A stretch of 41,232 bases of DNA from Ruegeria sp. 6PALISEP08 (GTDB lineage Bacteria; Pseudomonadota; Alphaproteobacteria; Rhodobacterales; Rhodobacteraceae): contig NZ_LGXZ01000022.1 in NCBI RefSeq assembly GCF_001238295.1, positions 1 through 41,232 on the forward strand, given 5' to 3'. Both the position numbers and the translations under genes were made by a program. This document shows positions 1 to 9,514 of the stretch, piece by piece; within the stretch, counting starts at the first letter, position 1; every line of letters starts with the position of its first letter. The notes below the pieces were generated by a model. It saw nothing but the letters and a program-made list of their open reading frames with translations. It ran no database searches and was not told where the DNA came from.

Positions 1-6
1 GTGAGC

Positions 7-486
7 TTACTCTTGCGACGATCCTACGGTTAAAATCTTCCCATTACTCCAAACCAGAGCCTCATAACAAACCTCGGCTCCTGCGCCTCCGCACCAACCA
101 CCGTCTCGTCCAATAAGCAGTATACGGTCAGGCCCCCAGTCAATAAGACGCCAACCCGTTGCCTGCCACGACATGGTTTCACCGTCGACGATAAGATTGA
201 GCATGCAACCCCCTGTTCCGCAGTACATAGAAGCAGCAGAAGAGCAGGAATACTGACTTTCATCTACGAGTTCAGCCTTAGCCGTGCCAAACTGGGAGCG
301 CAGCTCGATCTCGGTCACGGCGTCACCCTGATCGAACTCTCCATTCTCGAAGTCTTTGCAATCAGCGGCCGCTCTTTCGATGATCTGTTGTGCTTCCTTG
401 GAGGCGGCGAAAACTGTTGTGGCGTAAAACATCGCGGCGAGCATTGATGCCGGAAGCGCTGCAAACAAAGATTTCGCTCTTTTCAT
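7..486 (-). CDS. Exported Cys-rich protein of unknown function
   Basis: 159 residues from the ATG at 486, which has GAGGA about six bases upstream; a longer frame to 570 has no such site and would run into the neighbouring gene. The start gives a clear signal peptide: MKRAKS, then a hydrophobic stretch ending near VFA-AS (about residue 27). The mature part has six cysteines, including YCGTGGC and a later WCGG and VCYE, which suits disulfide bonds in the periplasm. I do not recognise the family. It lies 20 bases downstream of the cysteine desulfhydrase on the same strand, so the two may be co-transcribed. Confidence 0.7.
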   Translation of the reverse strand: MKRAKSLFAALPASMLAAMFYATTVFAASKEAQQIIERAAADCKDFENGEFDQGDAVTEIELRSQFGTAKAELVDESQYSCSSAASMYCGTGGCMLNLIVDGETMSWQATGWRLIDWGPDRILLIGRDGGWCGGAGAEVCYEALVWSNGKILTVGSSQE

Positions 487-506
487 ACTGTCCTCATCGT
501 TTGAAT

Positions 507-1547
507 TCAGTGATATCCCGCCAAAGTAGCTTCGTAAGAGGCGGTTTCGCCGAAGTTTTTCATCACCCATTCCGGATCGTAGTAGGTGTCGAGATAACGG
601 TTTCCGTCGTCACACAGAATAGTGACAATGGAGCCAGATCGTCCGGCAGCCTCCATCTCTTGCGCAATTTGCAAAGCGCCCCAAAGGTTTGTGCCTGTTG
701 ATGGGCCCGCTCGCCGCCTGATCCGATCTTCAAGCCAGAGGATAGTCGCAATGCTAGCCGCATCGGGCACTTGGATCATACGGTCGATTACATCTGCCAA
801 GAATGACTTCTCTACCCTGGGACGTCCGATACCTTCAATACGACTTGAACAGGTGCAGGTCAGGGTCCGGTCTCCAGTTCGAAAGCTTTCAAAAAACACT
901 GAGTTTTCGGGGTCCACAACAACCAACTCACTTTTAAAGCCCTTGTAGCGAATGTACCGCCCCAGCGTTGCTGAAGTTCCGCCAGTGCCCGCGCTCATCA
1001 CAATAACCGATGGAATTGGATGTGGCTCTCGTTCCATCTGGCGAAAAAGGCTTTCTGCAATGTTGTTGTTTCCTCTCCAATCCGTCGCCCGCTCGGCGTA
1101 CGTAAACTGATCCATGAAGTAGCCGCCGACTTCATCTGCCAGTTCAACCGAGGCCTGGTGCATGTCCGGCGCCGCATCGACGAAGTGGATTTCCCCACCT
1201 TGGAACCGGATTAGGTCGATTTTGCTCTTGGCGGTAGATTTTGGGAGAACCGCAGTAAAAGGCACTCCGATCATACGGGCGAAATAAGCTTCTGAAACGG
1301 CAGTGCTGCCAGACGAGGCTTCGATAACACGTGTCCCTTCCCTTATTTTCCCGTTTACAAGCGCATAAAGGAAAAGCGAGCGTGCCAGCCTGTGCTTGAG
1401 GCTGCCAGTGGGATGTGTACTTTCATCCTTGAGATAAATGTCTACGCCCTTCAGCCTCCGGACGGGAAGCTTGAAAAGGTGCGTATCGGCAGAGCGGTGA
1501 GCGTCTGCATCGATCTTGGCAATCGAATCCGAAATCCAACGGTCCAT
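507..1547 (-). CDS. cds1: PLP-dependent L-cysteine desulfhydrase, Cds1 type
   Basis: 346 residues, fold-type II PLP enzyme of the cysteine synthase superfamily. It closely follows the Cds1 pattern: KDESTHPTGSLKHRLA carries the PLP lysine (K51), EASSGSTAVSEAYFAR is the substrate loop (about 76-91), and SAGTGGTSATLGRY is the phosphate-binding glycine loop (about 185-198); STGTNLWGAL follows near the C-terminus. Family members turn L-cysteine into pyruvate, ammonia and H2S, so the role would be cysteine breakdown or sulfide production in the cytoplasm. Start: ATG at 1547 preferred; an in-frame TTG at 1559 would add four residues. A cysteine-synthase-like activity is possible, but the SLKHRLARSLFLYAL block favours Cds1. 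Confidence 0.85.
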   Translation of the reverse strand: MDRWISDSIAKIDADAHRSADTHLFKLPVRRLKGVDIYLKDESTHPTGSLKHRLARSLFLYALVNGKIREGTRVIEASSGSTAVSEAYFARMIGVPFTAVLPKSTAKSKIDLIRFQGGEIHFVDAAPDMHQASVELADEVGGYFMDQFTYAERATDWRGNNNIAESLFRQMEREPHPIPSVIVMSAGTGGTSATLGRYIRYKGFKSELVVVDPENSVFFESFRTGDRTLTCTCSSRIEGIGRPRVEKSFLADVIDRMIQVPDAASIATILWLEDRIRRRAGPSTGTNLWGALQIAQEMEAAGRSGSIVTILCDDGNRYLDTYYDPEWVMKNFGETASYEATLAGYH

Positions 1548-1651
1548 GCCTCTACTCAAACGCCCTGTTTAGGGCCCGTCAAGCTTGGGAAAATCGTCTT
1601 TGAAATTCATGGGGATGCAAGCATGCGTCACCAATAGGGCCGACTGTCCAT

Positions 1652-2200
1652 CTAACGGGCAGGAATACCTATCGTGCCGGATTGTGCTTCAATGAACAGC
1701 CAGTGATTAAGAGGGAAAAATGTTAGGGTACTATAGGCGACGACTTGAACCCCAAGGAGAACCAGGCCGAATACATGAATGAGTGCAGGTATTTGATCTT
1801 CGTAAGCAAGCAGCAGAATTGACACAATCTGGCCGATGCAAATTGCTGCAACAAATATTCCAATATCAATCAACAAAAAGTTGCGCTCAAATATCGCTGT
1901 GTATGCTGTGAATACTACTACAATCAAAATAGTAGTAATTGCGAGGCTAACTCCTTTAGCACTAAATACGTCCCTTCTTGTAAGTCGGGGTGGAAGCGGC
2001 ATTAGGCAGGCCCAAAACAAGCCTGGCCAAAAAGCCAGCTTTAAGTGTTCCCAAATTGACTCGTTAACAGCTGCCACAAGCGCCATTGGCGTCCAACTTC
2101 CAAGCAAAACAAATGCAAAGTGCAGCCCGGACCCAAGTAGGACCATTAGGATCGCCCCTATCGCTTCGAGCCAAACTATTCGGGGCGAAGCTTCCAGCAT
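1652..2200 (-). CDS. DUF6512-like integral membrane protein
   Basis: 182 residues from the ATG at 2200 (an in-frame TTG at 2215 is the longer alternative). Five or six hydrophobic segments are visible: about 10-30, 50-65, 82-103, 107-126 and 135-160. The motif VNESIWEHLKL after the second segment is the hallmark I associate with DUF6512 proteins, whose function is unknown. It lies about 100 bases upstream of the desulfhydrase on the same strand and could share its transcript, but nothing ties it to sulfur metabolism. Confidence 0.72.
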   Translation of the reverse strand: MLEASPRIVWLEAIGAILMVLLGSGLHFAFVLLGSWTPMALVAAVNESIWEHLKLAFWPGLFWACLMPLPPRLTRRDVFSAKGVSLAITTILIVVVFTAYTAIFERNFLLIDIGIFVAAICIGQIVSILLLAYEDQIPALIHVFGLVLLGVQVVAYSTLTFFPLNHWLFIEAQSGTIGIPAR

Positions 2201-2429
2201 GTTTGGATCTCCCAATCCTGATTGTCGAATACTCTGCTTAGATTCTCAAAAGTGAAATGCACGCAGACATGGAAGGTCTAGAAACAGCTTTCACCCCCCT
2301 TGGTGAGCGGCAATGTCCAAGTTCTTGTAAGAGTCTGTAAAGTTGACCCTTCCTGATTTTTAACCCCAGTTGCTGTCATTGCCAGGTGCTACAATAGACC
2401 GTAGGCTGGATTAAAAGCCGGGGTTGAGC

Positions 2430-2858
2430 ATGCACGATAAAAGGTGGGTTATGTTATCGGTTGGATTTATTGCTCTGGCCACAGCGTCGTGTACAGATCT
2501 GTATCCTGACGCCGACGTCATGCCCACTCGCGCTGATGGGGCAGCCTTTTTCTCAGAAAACTGTAGTTCTTGTCATGGTGTGGACGGCAGAGGCGGTGGC
2601 CCGGCAAGCAGCGGTCTTTCCGTTGCGCCAACAGATTTGACAACACTGAGCGCGAAGAACGGAGGCACTTTCCCTCAAGCACGGGCCCTAAGCTACATCT
2701 ATGGCGACCCAGGAAACAGCCATCTTGCTCGGGTTATGCCGGAATTTGGCGGGGAAATGGCGGAAGACCTGGTTCCGGTTGAAATCGAGGGTGTCTTGAC
2801 GCCCACACCGCGCGAGTTAGCAGGGTTATTGTTTTTCTTAGAAAGCATCCAACAGTAG
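2430..2858 (+). CDS. Exported class I cytochrome c, probable lipoprotein
   Basis: 142 residues from the ATG at 2430 (an in-frame TTG lies six bases upstream). The N-terminus is a short positively charged stretch, a hydrophobic core and TASC at residue 21, a slightly irregular lipobox, so the protein may be lipid-anchored. One haem site, CSSCH (45-49), is followed by GVDGRGGGP; RVMPEFGG supplies a likely distal Met ligand. It resembles the cytochrome at 3266 in length and layout (CHGVD, G-GP, DLT, GG-P), so the two look like paralogues. Likely a periplasmic electron carrier; the partner is unknown. Confidence 0.82.
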   Translation: MHDKRWVMLSVGFIALATASCTDLYPDADVMPTRADGAAFFSENCSSCHGVDGRGGGPASSGLSVAPTDLTTLSAKNGGTFPQARALSYIYGDPGNSHLARVMPEFGGEMAEDLVPVEIEGVLTPTPRELAGLLFFLESIQQ

Positions 2859-3265
2859 ATTAGTGTTTTTGGCGCTAGGTCCGCAATTGATCGTTTGCCG
2901 GTGTTCTGGACCTGCACCTTTTTTTGACCCGGTGACAATTCCAGGCCTAGCATTGTGAAGCGCCGTGCTCTGCTAGGCGTAAGCAGTCATTCAAAATCAT
3001 TTGGCCGAATTGGCGTGTCGAGTCCAATTCTGGCAGACTGTGAAGTGACATATGATTTATGTCAAATAGCCGAGCGCTTTCACATGCTAAATTTCGAATG
3101 TTGAATGGTGAAGCTGTTCTGAGCTCGTTGCTGCCTGTCCCCATCAATCGGTTTTGGGCCATAGGATAGCAAGTGTTATATGGTAAAGGACCGACGTTGA
3201 CCGGGGGAAGATGTCGGTCCATTTCTGTTGTAATAAACTCTCGTTTGGCAAAGGACCTCCAACTT
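2859..3265. other. Gap between two cytochrome c genes
   Basis: About 400 bases without a convincing gene. Reading frames here lack ribosome sites and recognisable domains. It should hold the promoter of the second cytochrome; I see no clear operator or terminator. Confidence 0.5.
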
Positions 3266-3694
3266 ATGAGGTACTTTATGATCGTTGCAAGCATAGTAAT
3301 TTCTTCGGTTCCAACGATATCTGCGGCCGACAAGTTTTTGGACTTTGGGAAAGACCTTTTTTTCGAGCATTGCACCAGGTGTCACGGAGTCGATGCGACA
3401 GGAAATGGGCCTGACGCCACTGATTTGAAAACAGTGCCTGCTGATTTAACAAAGATTTCCGAACGCAGAGGGGGTGTGTGGCCCATGTTGGAGGTCATGT
3501 CGATCTTGGACGGTTATTTGAAAGTTCAAGAACCTCGCGATGACATGCCGATAATCACCGAATTGAATGACGGCCCTGCTGTCGAATTCGATACGGGCAA
3601 CGGTTTGGTTACGCGTATCCCTTCCGGACTTATCGAAATTGCTGAGTATTTGGAGAGTATTCAGTCTCCGAAGCCGGAACGTTATGTTCCGTGA
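3266..3694 (+). CDS. Exported class I cytochrome c
   Basis: 142 residues. The ATG at 3266 is chosen because it begins a standard signal peptide (MRYFMIVASIVISSVPTISA, cut before ADKF) and has AAAGGA upstream; the longer frame from 3173 would bury the signal. One haem site CTRCH at 36-40, then GVDATGNGP, matches the cytochrome at 2430, and a later DDMPI could supply the distal Met. Unlike its paralogue it has no lipobox, so it should be soluble in the periplasm. Two related monohaem cytochromes side by side suggest duplication or a two-step electron chain, but no oxidase or dehydrogenase is adjacent. Confidence 0.82.
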   Translation: MRYFMIVASIVISSVPTISAADKFLDFGKDLFFEHCTRCHGVDATGNGPDATDLKTVPADLTKISERRGGVWPMLEVMSILDGYLKVQEPRDDMPIITELNDGPAVEFDTGNGLVTRIPSGLIEIAEYLESIQSPKPERYVP

Positions 3695-3848
3695 AGTTCT
3701 GATCAGCATTTGTGTACGCTAAAGAGTGCTGCGTTGGGCGAGTGCCGTATCTGCCAAGAAGCAACGAATATGCGGATCGCGTTGTGGACGATGCCGTCGC
3801 GGTCTGGTCTAACTTGCTTCAATATCAGGCCTCGCGCTTCACAGCGCT

Positions 3849-5552
3849 CTAATCCAAGACTTCTTGTAGTACCTCACCGCTCGCACCATTAGGACGTGCC
3901 GTGCTTAACAATGCAGACAGTGTGGATGCGAGAGCAGTCGTGCAAACCCGGCGTGCGACCCGTTGCGGTTTTAAGTTCGAGCCAGCAAAGATAATTGGCA
4001 CATGTGTGTCACCGCGCCACGGCGACCCGTGGGTGGATGTAACGGACAGACCATCGAAGTCTGCGATGAACCAGCCGGGCTTGAAGACTACGTATATGTT
4101 CCCGGATCGGGTCGGATGATAGTTGTTGCGGATCAGGCGCATGATGTCGGTATCGGGCAGGAGGTTTGCTTCGATAGCCGTACTGGGGATGGCGAATGCC
4201 ACATCGGGAAAGGATAGAAGCTCTTCTGCAATAGCTGACTCCAGCGTGGGTAAATCAATATCACGGCGAGCCAATACTTCGGGGGCGATATTGAGATAGG
4301 GGTGATTATAACCCTCAAGCAATTTCCCGGTGATCCCAAACCGCTCCTTAAGCCTGGCTATCTGTTCCGTCGGGTCCCATGTGTCCGGAGCAACAAGGCC
4401 AGTTTGGATGCCAACACTCTCCAAATAGCCCGGCGCATCGGTGGTGCCGTGGTCTGCCGATAGAACGATCAAAACGTTTTCCAGCCCAATCCGTTCGTCG
4501 ATAAACGCGAAGAGATTCATGAGAGTCTGATCGAGGCGGTATATCGTGTCCTCGGCTTCAAGACTGGAGGGGCCAAACACATGGTTGACGTAATCCACGG
4601 ACGAGAAGCTAATCGCCAGATAATCCGTTACCGCGTCTTGCCCGATATCCTCGGCATCAATCAATCGTTTGGCAAATTGCGCCGTCAGATCGTCGCCAGC
4701 GGGACTAAGCGTTAAAAAGGTCGTAAAGTAGGGATTTTCTAGTGGGTCAAACCCATTTTGCGTCGAAGAGTAGCGATGAGGAAAGGTTATGCCGAACCCG
4801 GCGACATCCGTCTCCCATGGTTGGTTGTCACGGTCGCCAAAGAGATAGGTTTCCTTTGGGTGCATCAATTCCCAAGAGGTTCCTTCAAATGAGGCACTCG
4901 GCGATGCGTCATTCCAGACAGAAACCCAATCAGGGTATTTGTCGTAATAATACGAGCTTGTGACAAAACGATTTGCGGCTTTCGAGAACCAGAAGGCTTT
5001 GCCGCTTTGTCCCGCCATTGTAATAGCCCCACGGTCTTTGATTGAAACTCCAAAGACCTTGGCCGCACCAGCAGTGGAAGCGTTTAATTCGTCCGAAAGC
5101 GTCGTAACAAGCATAGCGCGTGGTGACCGCCCATCTGTGCCAGCTGCCGCCTGTGTTGGGTCAATTTCAATATCGTCATTGACGCCAGCGCCATCTCCAA
5201 GAAGCGGAGCGGTGCTGTCTTCAACGTTGTAAACAACGCGGTCCAAGGTTCTGTCGAACCATATGTTTCCGATCATCCCGTGCACTGCCGGTGTTGCCCC
5301 GGTCGCCAAGGTGGCGTGCCCGACAACAGTCTCTGTATTGGCATGGCAATGATGGGCGTCCAGATAGTGTACACCGTTTTCTAGTAAATACTTAAGGCCA
5401 CCCTCCCCAAGATTCTCAAAGTAGCGTGTCGGCAGATCGCCCCGAAACGCGTCAACGGTCAGCTGCAAAACGAGACGAGGAGGTTCTTGTGCGTACGCAG
5501 GAGCGACTGCAACCAACCACAAAGACAAACAAGCTCTCAGTGTTTTGGTCAT
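3849..5552 (-). CDS. Secreted alkaline phosphatase, PafA type
   Basis: 567 residues with a signal peptide cut near AYA-QE and a good AAAGGA ribosome site before the ATG at 5552. It belongs to the alkaline phosphatase/nucleotide pyrophosphatase superfamily. First metal Asp is D34 (TVDAFRGD); the nucleophile is T75 in TETVVGH; N96 lies in GMIGNIW; K172 and R174 lie in SIKDRGAI; later metal ligands are in VDYVNH, SADHGTTD and STHGSPW. The Thr plus Asn plus Lys-x-Arg set matches PafA phosphomonoesterases (T79, N100, K162, R164 in the Elizabethkingia enzyme), so it probably releases phosphate from organic esters in the periplasm. It stands alone, divergent from the exporter genes; no PHO box was identified. 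Confidence 0.85.
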   Translation of the reverse strand: MTKTLRACLSLWLVAVAPAYAQEPPRLVLQLTVDAFRGDLPTRYFENLGEGGLKYLLENGVHYLDAHHCHANTETVVGHATLATGATPAVHGMIGNIWFDRTLDRVVYNVEDSTAPLLGDGAGVNDDIEIDPTQAAAGTDGRSPRAMLVTTLSDELNASTAGAAKVFGVSIKDRGAITMAGQSGKAFWFSKAANRFVTSSYYYDKYPDWVSVWNDASPSASFEGTSWELMHPKETYLFGDRDNQPWETDVAGFGITFPHRYSSTQNGFDPLENPYFTTFLTLSPAGDDLTAQFAKRLIDAEDIGQDAVTDYLAISFSSVDYVNHVFGPSSLEAEDTIYRLDQTLMNLFAFIDERIGLENVLIVLSADHGTTDAPGYLESVGIQTGLVAPDTWDPTEQIARLKERFGITGKLLEGYNHPYLNIAPEVLARRDIDLPTLESAIAEELLSFPDVAFAIPSTAIEANLLPDTDIMRLIRNNYHPTRSGNIYVVFKPGWFIADFDGLSVTSTHGSPWRGDTHVPIIFAGSNLKPQRVARRVCTTALASTLSALLSTARPNGASGEVLQEVLD

Positions 5553-5822
5553 AGTGTTTCCTTTCGCTGTATTGCGCAGCAGGTTGGCGGCGACCGCAAT
5601 TGCGCGCTAGAACAACCCGTTTCAATACCAAACTGATAACAAAAACGCTTCAAGTCTACTTCTTCCGACCTATCGCGAAAGGGCCTGCAACACCCAAAAC
5701 GTTGTTCATACAAACGATTGCTTGGAACTGAGGTGCCCGGTTCGGTTTTGATCCAAAACAAGGCTTTGAGTCTTTTGAGACACTAAACTCTGCGCCAGAA
5801 ACCCTGTTTCAGGTGAAACGCT

Positions 5823-6818
5823 ATGACCAAAAACCTATCGGTTTTTCTTATTTTGGCTGGTTTAATAATTGCTGGTGCGTTGCTGTATGTCGTTGTTGCC
5901 GAGGATGTCGATGAATTGCCGGTCGGATTTGTTCAAGGAAACGGGCGGGTTGAAGCGGAACAAGTCGAAATAGCACCAACTAACGCAGGACGGGTTGCGA
6001 AGGTAACGGCAACAGAGGGCAGTATGGTTGCAACCGGTCAAATCCTGGCCGAAATGGACATAGACGAGCTGTCTGCCGCTCTGGACCGGGCTAGAGCCGA
6101 AGTAGCCTTGGCAAATCAGACAAGGGCCGAAGCAGATGCGCTCGTTGTGCAACGCGAAAGCGAACAGCGCAGGGCTGAGCAAGAGCTTGATCGTGCCACG
6201 GCGTTGCTGGCAGGACAAAATATCTCCAAAACTATTTTTGAAGATCGCGATACCACTCATAAGGTTGCTACAGCAGTATTGGGCGCCGCCAAAGCCCGAG
6301 TTGCAACCGCAGAAAGCCGTATTGCTGCCGCTGAGGCGGAAGTGCGCAGGATTGAGGCACAGATTGAAGACAGCGCTCTAGTGGCACCTTTGCCCGGACG
6401 CGTGCTTTACCGGCTCGCAGAACCCGGAGAGGTGGTTGGCGCGGGCGAACCAATCCTAACTATTCTTGGCCTTGAGAATGTTTACATGGAAGTTTTTCTT
6501 CCGGCGCGTGAGGCTGGACTTTTGCCCATTGGAGCTGAGGCTCGCATCGTGCTCGACGCTTTGCCGGAATATGCGATACCTGCATACGTGAGCTTTGTTT
6601 CTCCCGAGGCACAATTTACCCCCAAACAGGTCGAGACTCTGGATGAGCGAGAGCAACTGGTTTTTCGCGTTCGCGTCCGTATCCCAATAGACTTGGTTGA
6701 AAGTCGGATTGAGCACGTCAAAACCGGTCTGCGCGGTGTCGCGGTGATCCGGCTGAACCCAGCCGCTGCTTGGCCTGAGGCGCTTGAACAACGCATCCCA
6801 GAAGAGCTGTTCGAATGA
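5823..6818 (+). CDS. yhiI: HlyD-family membrane fusion protein, YhiI-like
   Basis: 331 residues: one N-terminal membrane anchor (about 6-26), a first half lipoyl domain (GRVEAEQVEIAP...GRVAKV), a long Ala/Glu/Arg-rich coiled coil (about 85-190), the second lipoyl half (APLPGRVLYRLAEPGE) and a beta-barrel with FTPKQVETLDERE, typical of YbhG/YhiI adaptors. It would link the inner-membrane transporter to an outer-membrane channel across the periplasm. Its stop overlaps the start of the next gene by four bases (ATGA), so translation is coupled. The order adaptor, double ATPase, permease is the yhiI-rbbA-yhhJ arrangement known from E. coli. Confidence 0.82.
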   Translation: MTKNLSVFLILAGLIIAGALLYVVVAEDVDELPVGFVQGNGRVEAEQVEIAPTNAGRVAKVTATEGSMVATGQILAEMDIDELSAALDRARAEVALANQTRAEADALVVQRESEQRRAEQELDRATALLAGQNISKTIFEDRDTTHKVATAVLGAAKARVATAESRIAAAEAEVRRIEAQIEDSALVAPLPGRVLYRLAEPGEVVGAGEPILTILGLENVYMEVFLPAREAGLLPIGAEARIVLDALPEYAIPAYVSFVSPEAQFTPKQVETLDEREQLVFRVRVRIPIDLVESRIEHVKTGLRGVAVIRLNPAAAWPEALEQRIPEELFE

Positions 6819-9514
6819 GAGTAGAGGATGACGCCTGCGATATTCACATTTCAGGTGTTACGCACCGTTATCGCAAGCATGTTGCATTGGATTCTGTTTC
6901 GTTGGAACTGCCAGGCGGCCAGCTCGTTGGCTTTATCGGGCCGGATGGGGTGGGAAAGTCTACACTGCTTGGTTTGATCACCGGCGCAAAGAAACTGCAA
7001 TCCGGCAATATCGACGTTTTAGGCGGCCCGATTGGCGATTCTGGCCATCGACACAGCGTTTGCCCAGCCATCGCTTTCATGCCGCAAGGGCTGGGTCGAA
7101 ACCTGTATCCGGAGCTGTCTGTACGCGAGAACCTCGAGTTCTTCTCAGGTCTCTTTGCTCAAGGGCATTCAGAGCGGGATGACCGTATAGCAGCGCTATT
7201 GGCTGCGACAGGGCTTGCGCAGTTTGAAGACCGTCTGATGGGCAAACTCTCGGGTGGGATGAAGCAAAAACTAGGCCTTTGCTGTGCTTTAATCCATGAC
7301 CCCAAACTTTTGGTTTTGGATGAGCCAACGACCGGGGTCGACCCGTTGTCGCGTCGGCAATTCTGGGCTTTGATTGACGCAATCCGAGAAAAAAACCCTG
7401 AACTGTCGGTGTTATTGTCGACGGCGTACATGGAAGAAGCCGACGGGTTTGACCGGATTGTCGCGATGGACGCGGGTCAAGTCATCTTTCAGGGGAAGCC
7501 CGCCGAATTGAAAGGGAGTGATGTCGACCTCGAAATTGCATATCGGCGTCTGAGAGCACGGGAGTTGCCCGTCGAACCGGCGGGGAAAAACGAGAAGAAT
7601 GAACAGATAGAAGCAAGCCCAGTGATAGTTGCGCGTGGACTGACACGACGCTTTGGTGATTTCACGGCCGTAGACAACGTCGACTTCACAATCAATCGCG
7701 GAGAGATATTCGGGTTTCTAGGATCAAACGGTTGCGGCAAGTCCACGACAATGAAGATGTTGACTGGCTTGTTACCTTCCAGCTCAGGTGAAGCACTGCT
7801 GTTTGGCAACCCTGTCGATGCATATGACCGAAAAATGAGGCGTGAAATAGGCTACATGAGCCAGGCCTTTTCCTTGTATGGCGAGTTGTCGGTCCATCAG
7901 AACCTACAATTGCATGCGCGGATATTTGCAATTGCCGACCGTGAACAACGTGTTTCGGAGCTCACTGAGCGCTTTGGGCTCGAGGAGCACCGGCATACGT
8001 TGGCGACGGCACTGCCCCTAGGGATCAAACAGCGACTGTCGCTAGCCGTAGCGGTGATCCACCGTCCGCGGGTGCTAATACTCGACGAACCAACATCCGG
8101 TGTGGATCCAGAGGCACGCGATTCCTTCTGGGACTTGTTGATAGAGCTGTCGCGAAATGAGTCGGTAACGATCTTTGTGTCCACTCATTTCATGGGTGAG
8201 GCGGAACGCTGTGATCGCGTTTCTTTTATGCATGCTGGTAGAGTTCTAGCGGAAGGTACTCCGGCTGAACTGATCGCTGTTGAAGGGGCGGAGAACCTTG
8301 AAGACGCGTTCATTTCGATATTGGAAGCAGCAGAAAAACCAGTCTCTGTTGTCGCGCCAGAGGTGGGTTTTGGGACCAAATCCCACGCCCGGGGAGGAGC
8401 GTTTTCTCGTGTGTTGGCTTATGCGCGGCGCGAAACCGTTGAAGTAGCTCGCGACCCAGTGCGTCTGGCTTTCGCGTTTCTGGGTTCTGCTATTCTAATG
8501 TTAGTTTTTTGCTTTGGAATTACGCTGGATATCGATGAGCTTGAATTCGCGGTACTTGACCTTTCTCAGGGGCCGGAGAGTCGTGCTTATTCGGCTGAAT
8601 TCGCCGGATCGTCCTACTTTAAAGCCACATCGCCGCTGCAAAGCGCTCGCGAAGGGCGCGACCGTCTAGTGGCAGGTGAGGTCTCTCTGGTTGTTGAGTT
8701 GCCACCTGACTTTGACCGAAAGATCAGTACGGGTGAACCGACCGAGATACTTGCAACTGTAGACGGCGCTATCCCATTTAAGGGTGAGACGGTTGAAGGT
8801 TATGTTTCCGGATTGCATCAATCATTTCTCGCGGAATATGCCCTTAACAATGGCAAAAGCCAGATAGATATCGCCAAAATCGAACCCCGGTTTCGCTACA
8901 ATCAGAGCTTTGAAAGCATCGCCGCGATGGCTCCGGCAATGCCTGCTATCTTACTGATTATGTTGCCAGCTGTTTTGACTGCCGTAAGCGTAGCAAAGGA
9001 ACGAGAGCTGGGGTCAGTTGTCAATTTCTACGTGACACCAACCACGCGGCTTGAATTTCTAGTCGGCAAACAAATTCCGTACATTTTGATCGCCTACGCA
9101 AACTTTCTGCTTTTGGCCGGAATGACCGTTTTTCTTTTCGGGGTGCCGTTAAAAGGAAATCCTTTCCCTTTGGCTGTTGGTGCCCTTCTTTACGTTTGGG
9201 CAACGACGTCCTACGGGCTGTTGATCGCTACAATGACATCCAGTCAGGTGGCCGCGACATTTGCAACTGCCATCGCCTCAGTTGTCCCAACAATCCAGTT
9301 CTCAGGCCTGTTGCAACCTGTTTCAACGCTTGAAGGAGGCGCACAAGTGGTGGGCTCACTTTGGCCTTCCTCATATTTCCTACACCTAAACGTTGGTGCC
9401 TTCACTAAAGGTTTGGGTTGGGAGGCCCTTGCGCCGGACATTCTGGCCCTCGCCTGCTTCGGACCAGTTCTGACACTGATCGCAGCCCTATGTCTTCGGG
9501 CGCAGGAGAAGTGA
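6815..9514 (+). CDS. rbbA: Double-ATPase ABC transporter with fused ABC-2 permease, RbbA type
   Basis: 899 residues, near the E. coli RbbA length. First ATPase: Walker A GPDGVGKST (42-50), signature LSGGMKQ (145-151), Walker B ending DEPTTGVD (169-176). Second ATPase: Walker A GSNGCGKST (303-311), a weaker signature LPLGIKQ (about 400-406), Walker B LILDEPTSGVD. The C-terminal third (from about 535) is an ABC-2 permease with one early membrane segment, a large periplasmic loop and five later segments. E. coli RbbA was described as a ribosome-associated ATPase, but the flanking adaptor and permease point to export of an unknown substrate. The start overlaps yhiI; yhhJ begins on the base after its stop. 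Confidence 0.88.
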   Translation: MRVEDDACDIHISGVTHRYRKHVALDSVSLELPGGQLVGFIGPDGVGKSTLLGLITGAKKLQSGNIDVLGGPIGDSGHRHSVCPAIAFMPQGLGRNLYPELSVRENLEFFSGLFAQGHSERDDRIAALLAATGLAQFEDRLMGKLSGGMKQKLGLCCALIHDPKLLVLDEPTTGVDPLSRRQFWALIDAIREKNPELSVLLSTAYMEEADGFDRIVAMDAGQVIFQGKPAELKGSDVDLEIAYRRLRARELPVEPAGKNEKNEQIEASPVIVARGLTRRFGDFTAVDNVDFTINRGEIFGFLGSNGCGKSTTMKMLTGLLPSSSGEALLFGNPVDAYDRKMRREIGYMSQAFSLYGELSVHQNLQLHARIFAIADREQRVSELTERFGLEEHRHTLATALPLGIKQRLSLAVAVIHRPRVLILDEPTSGVDPEARDSFWDLLIELSRNESVTIFVSTHFMGEAERCDRVSFMHAGRVLAEGTPAELIAVEGAENLEDAFISILEAAEKPVSVVAPEVGFGTKSHARGGAFSRVLAYARRETVEVARDPVRLAFAFLGSAILMLVFCFGITLDIDELEFAVLDLSQGPESRAYSAEFAGSSYFKATSPLQSAREGRDRLVAGEVSLVVELPPDFDRKISTGEPTEILATVDGAIPFKGETVEGYVSGLHQSFLAEYALNNGKSQIDIAKIEPRFRYNQSFESIAAMAPAMPAILLIMLPAVLTAVSVAKERELGSVVNFYVTPTTRLEFLVGKQIPYILIAYANFLLLAGMTVFLFGVPLKGNPFPLAVGALLYVWATTSYGLLIATMTSSQVAATFATAIASVVPTIQFSGLLQPVSTLEGGAQVVGSLWPSSYFLHLNVGAFTKGLGWEALAPDILALACFGPVLTLIAALCLRAQEK

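Noticed and set aside
3710..3892. 60-residue frame after the second cytochrome
   Set aside because: No ribosome site or family resemblance, and it overlaps the 3' end of the phosphatase gene.
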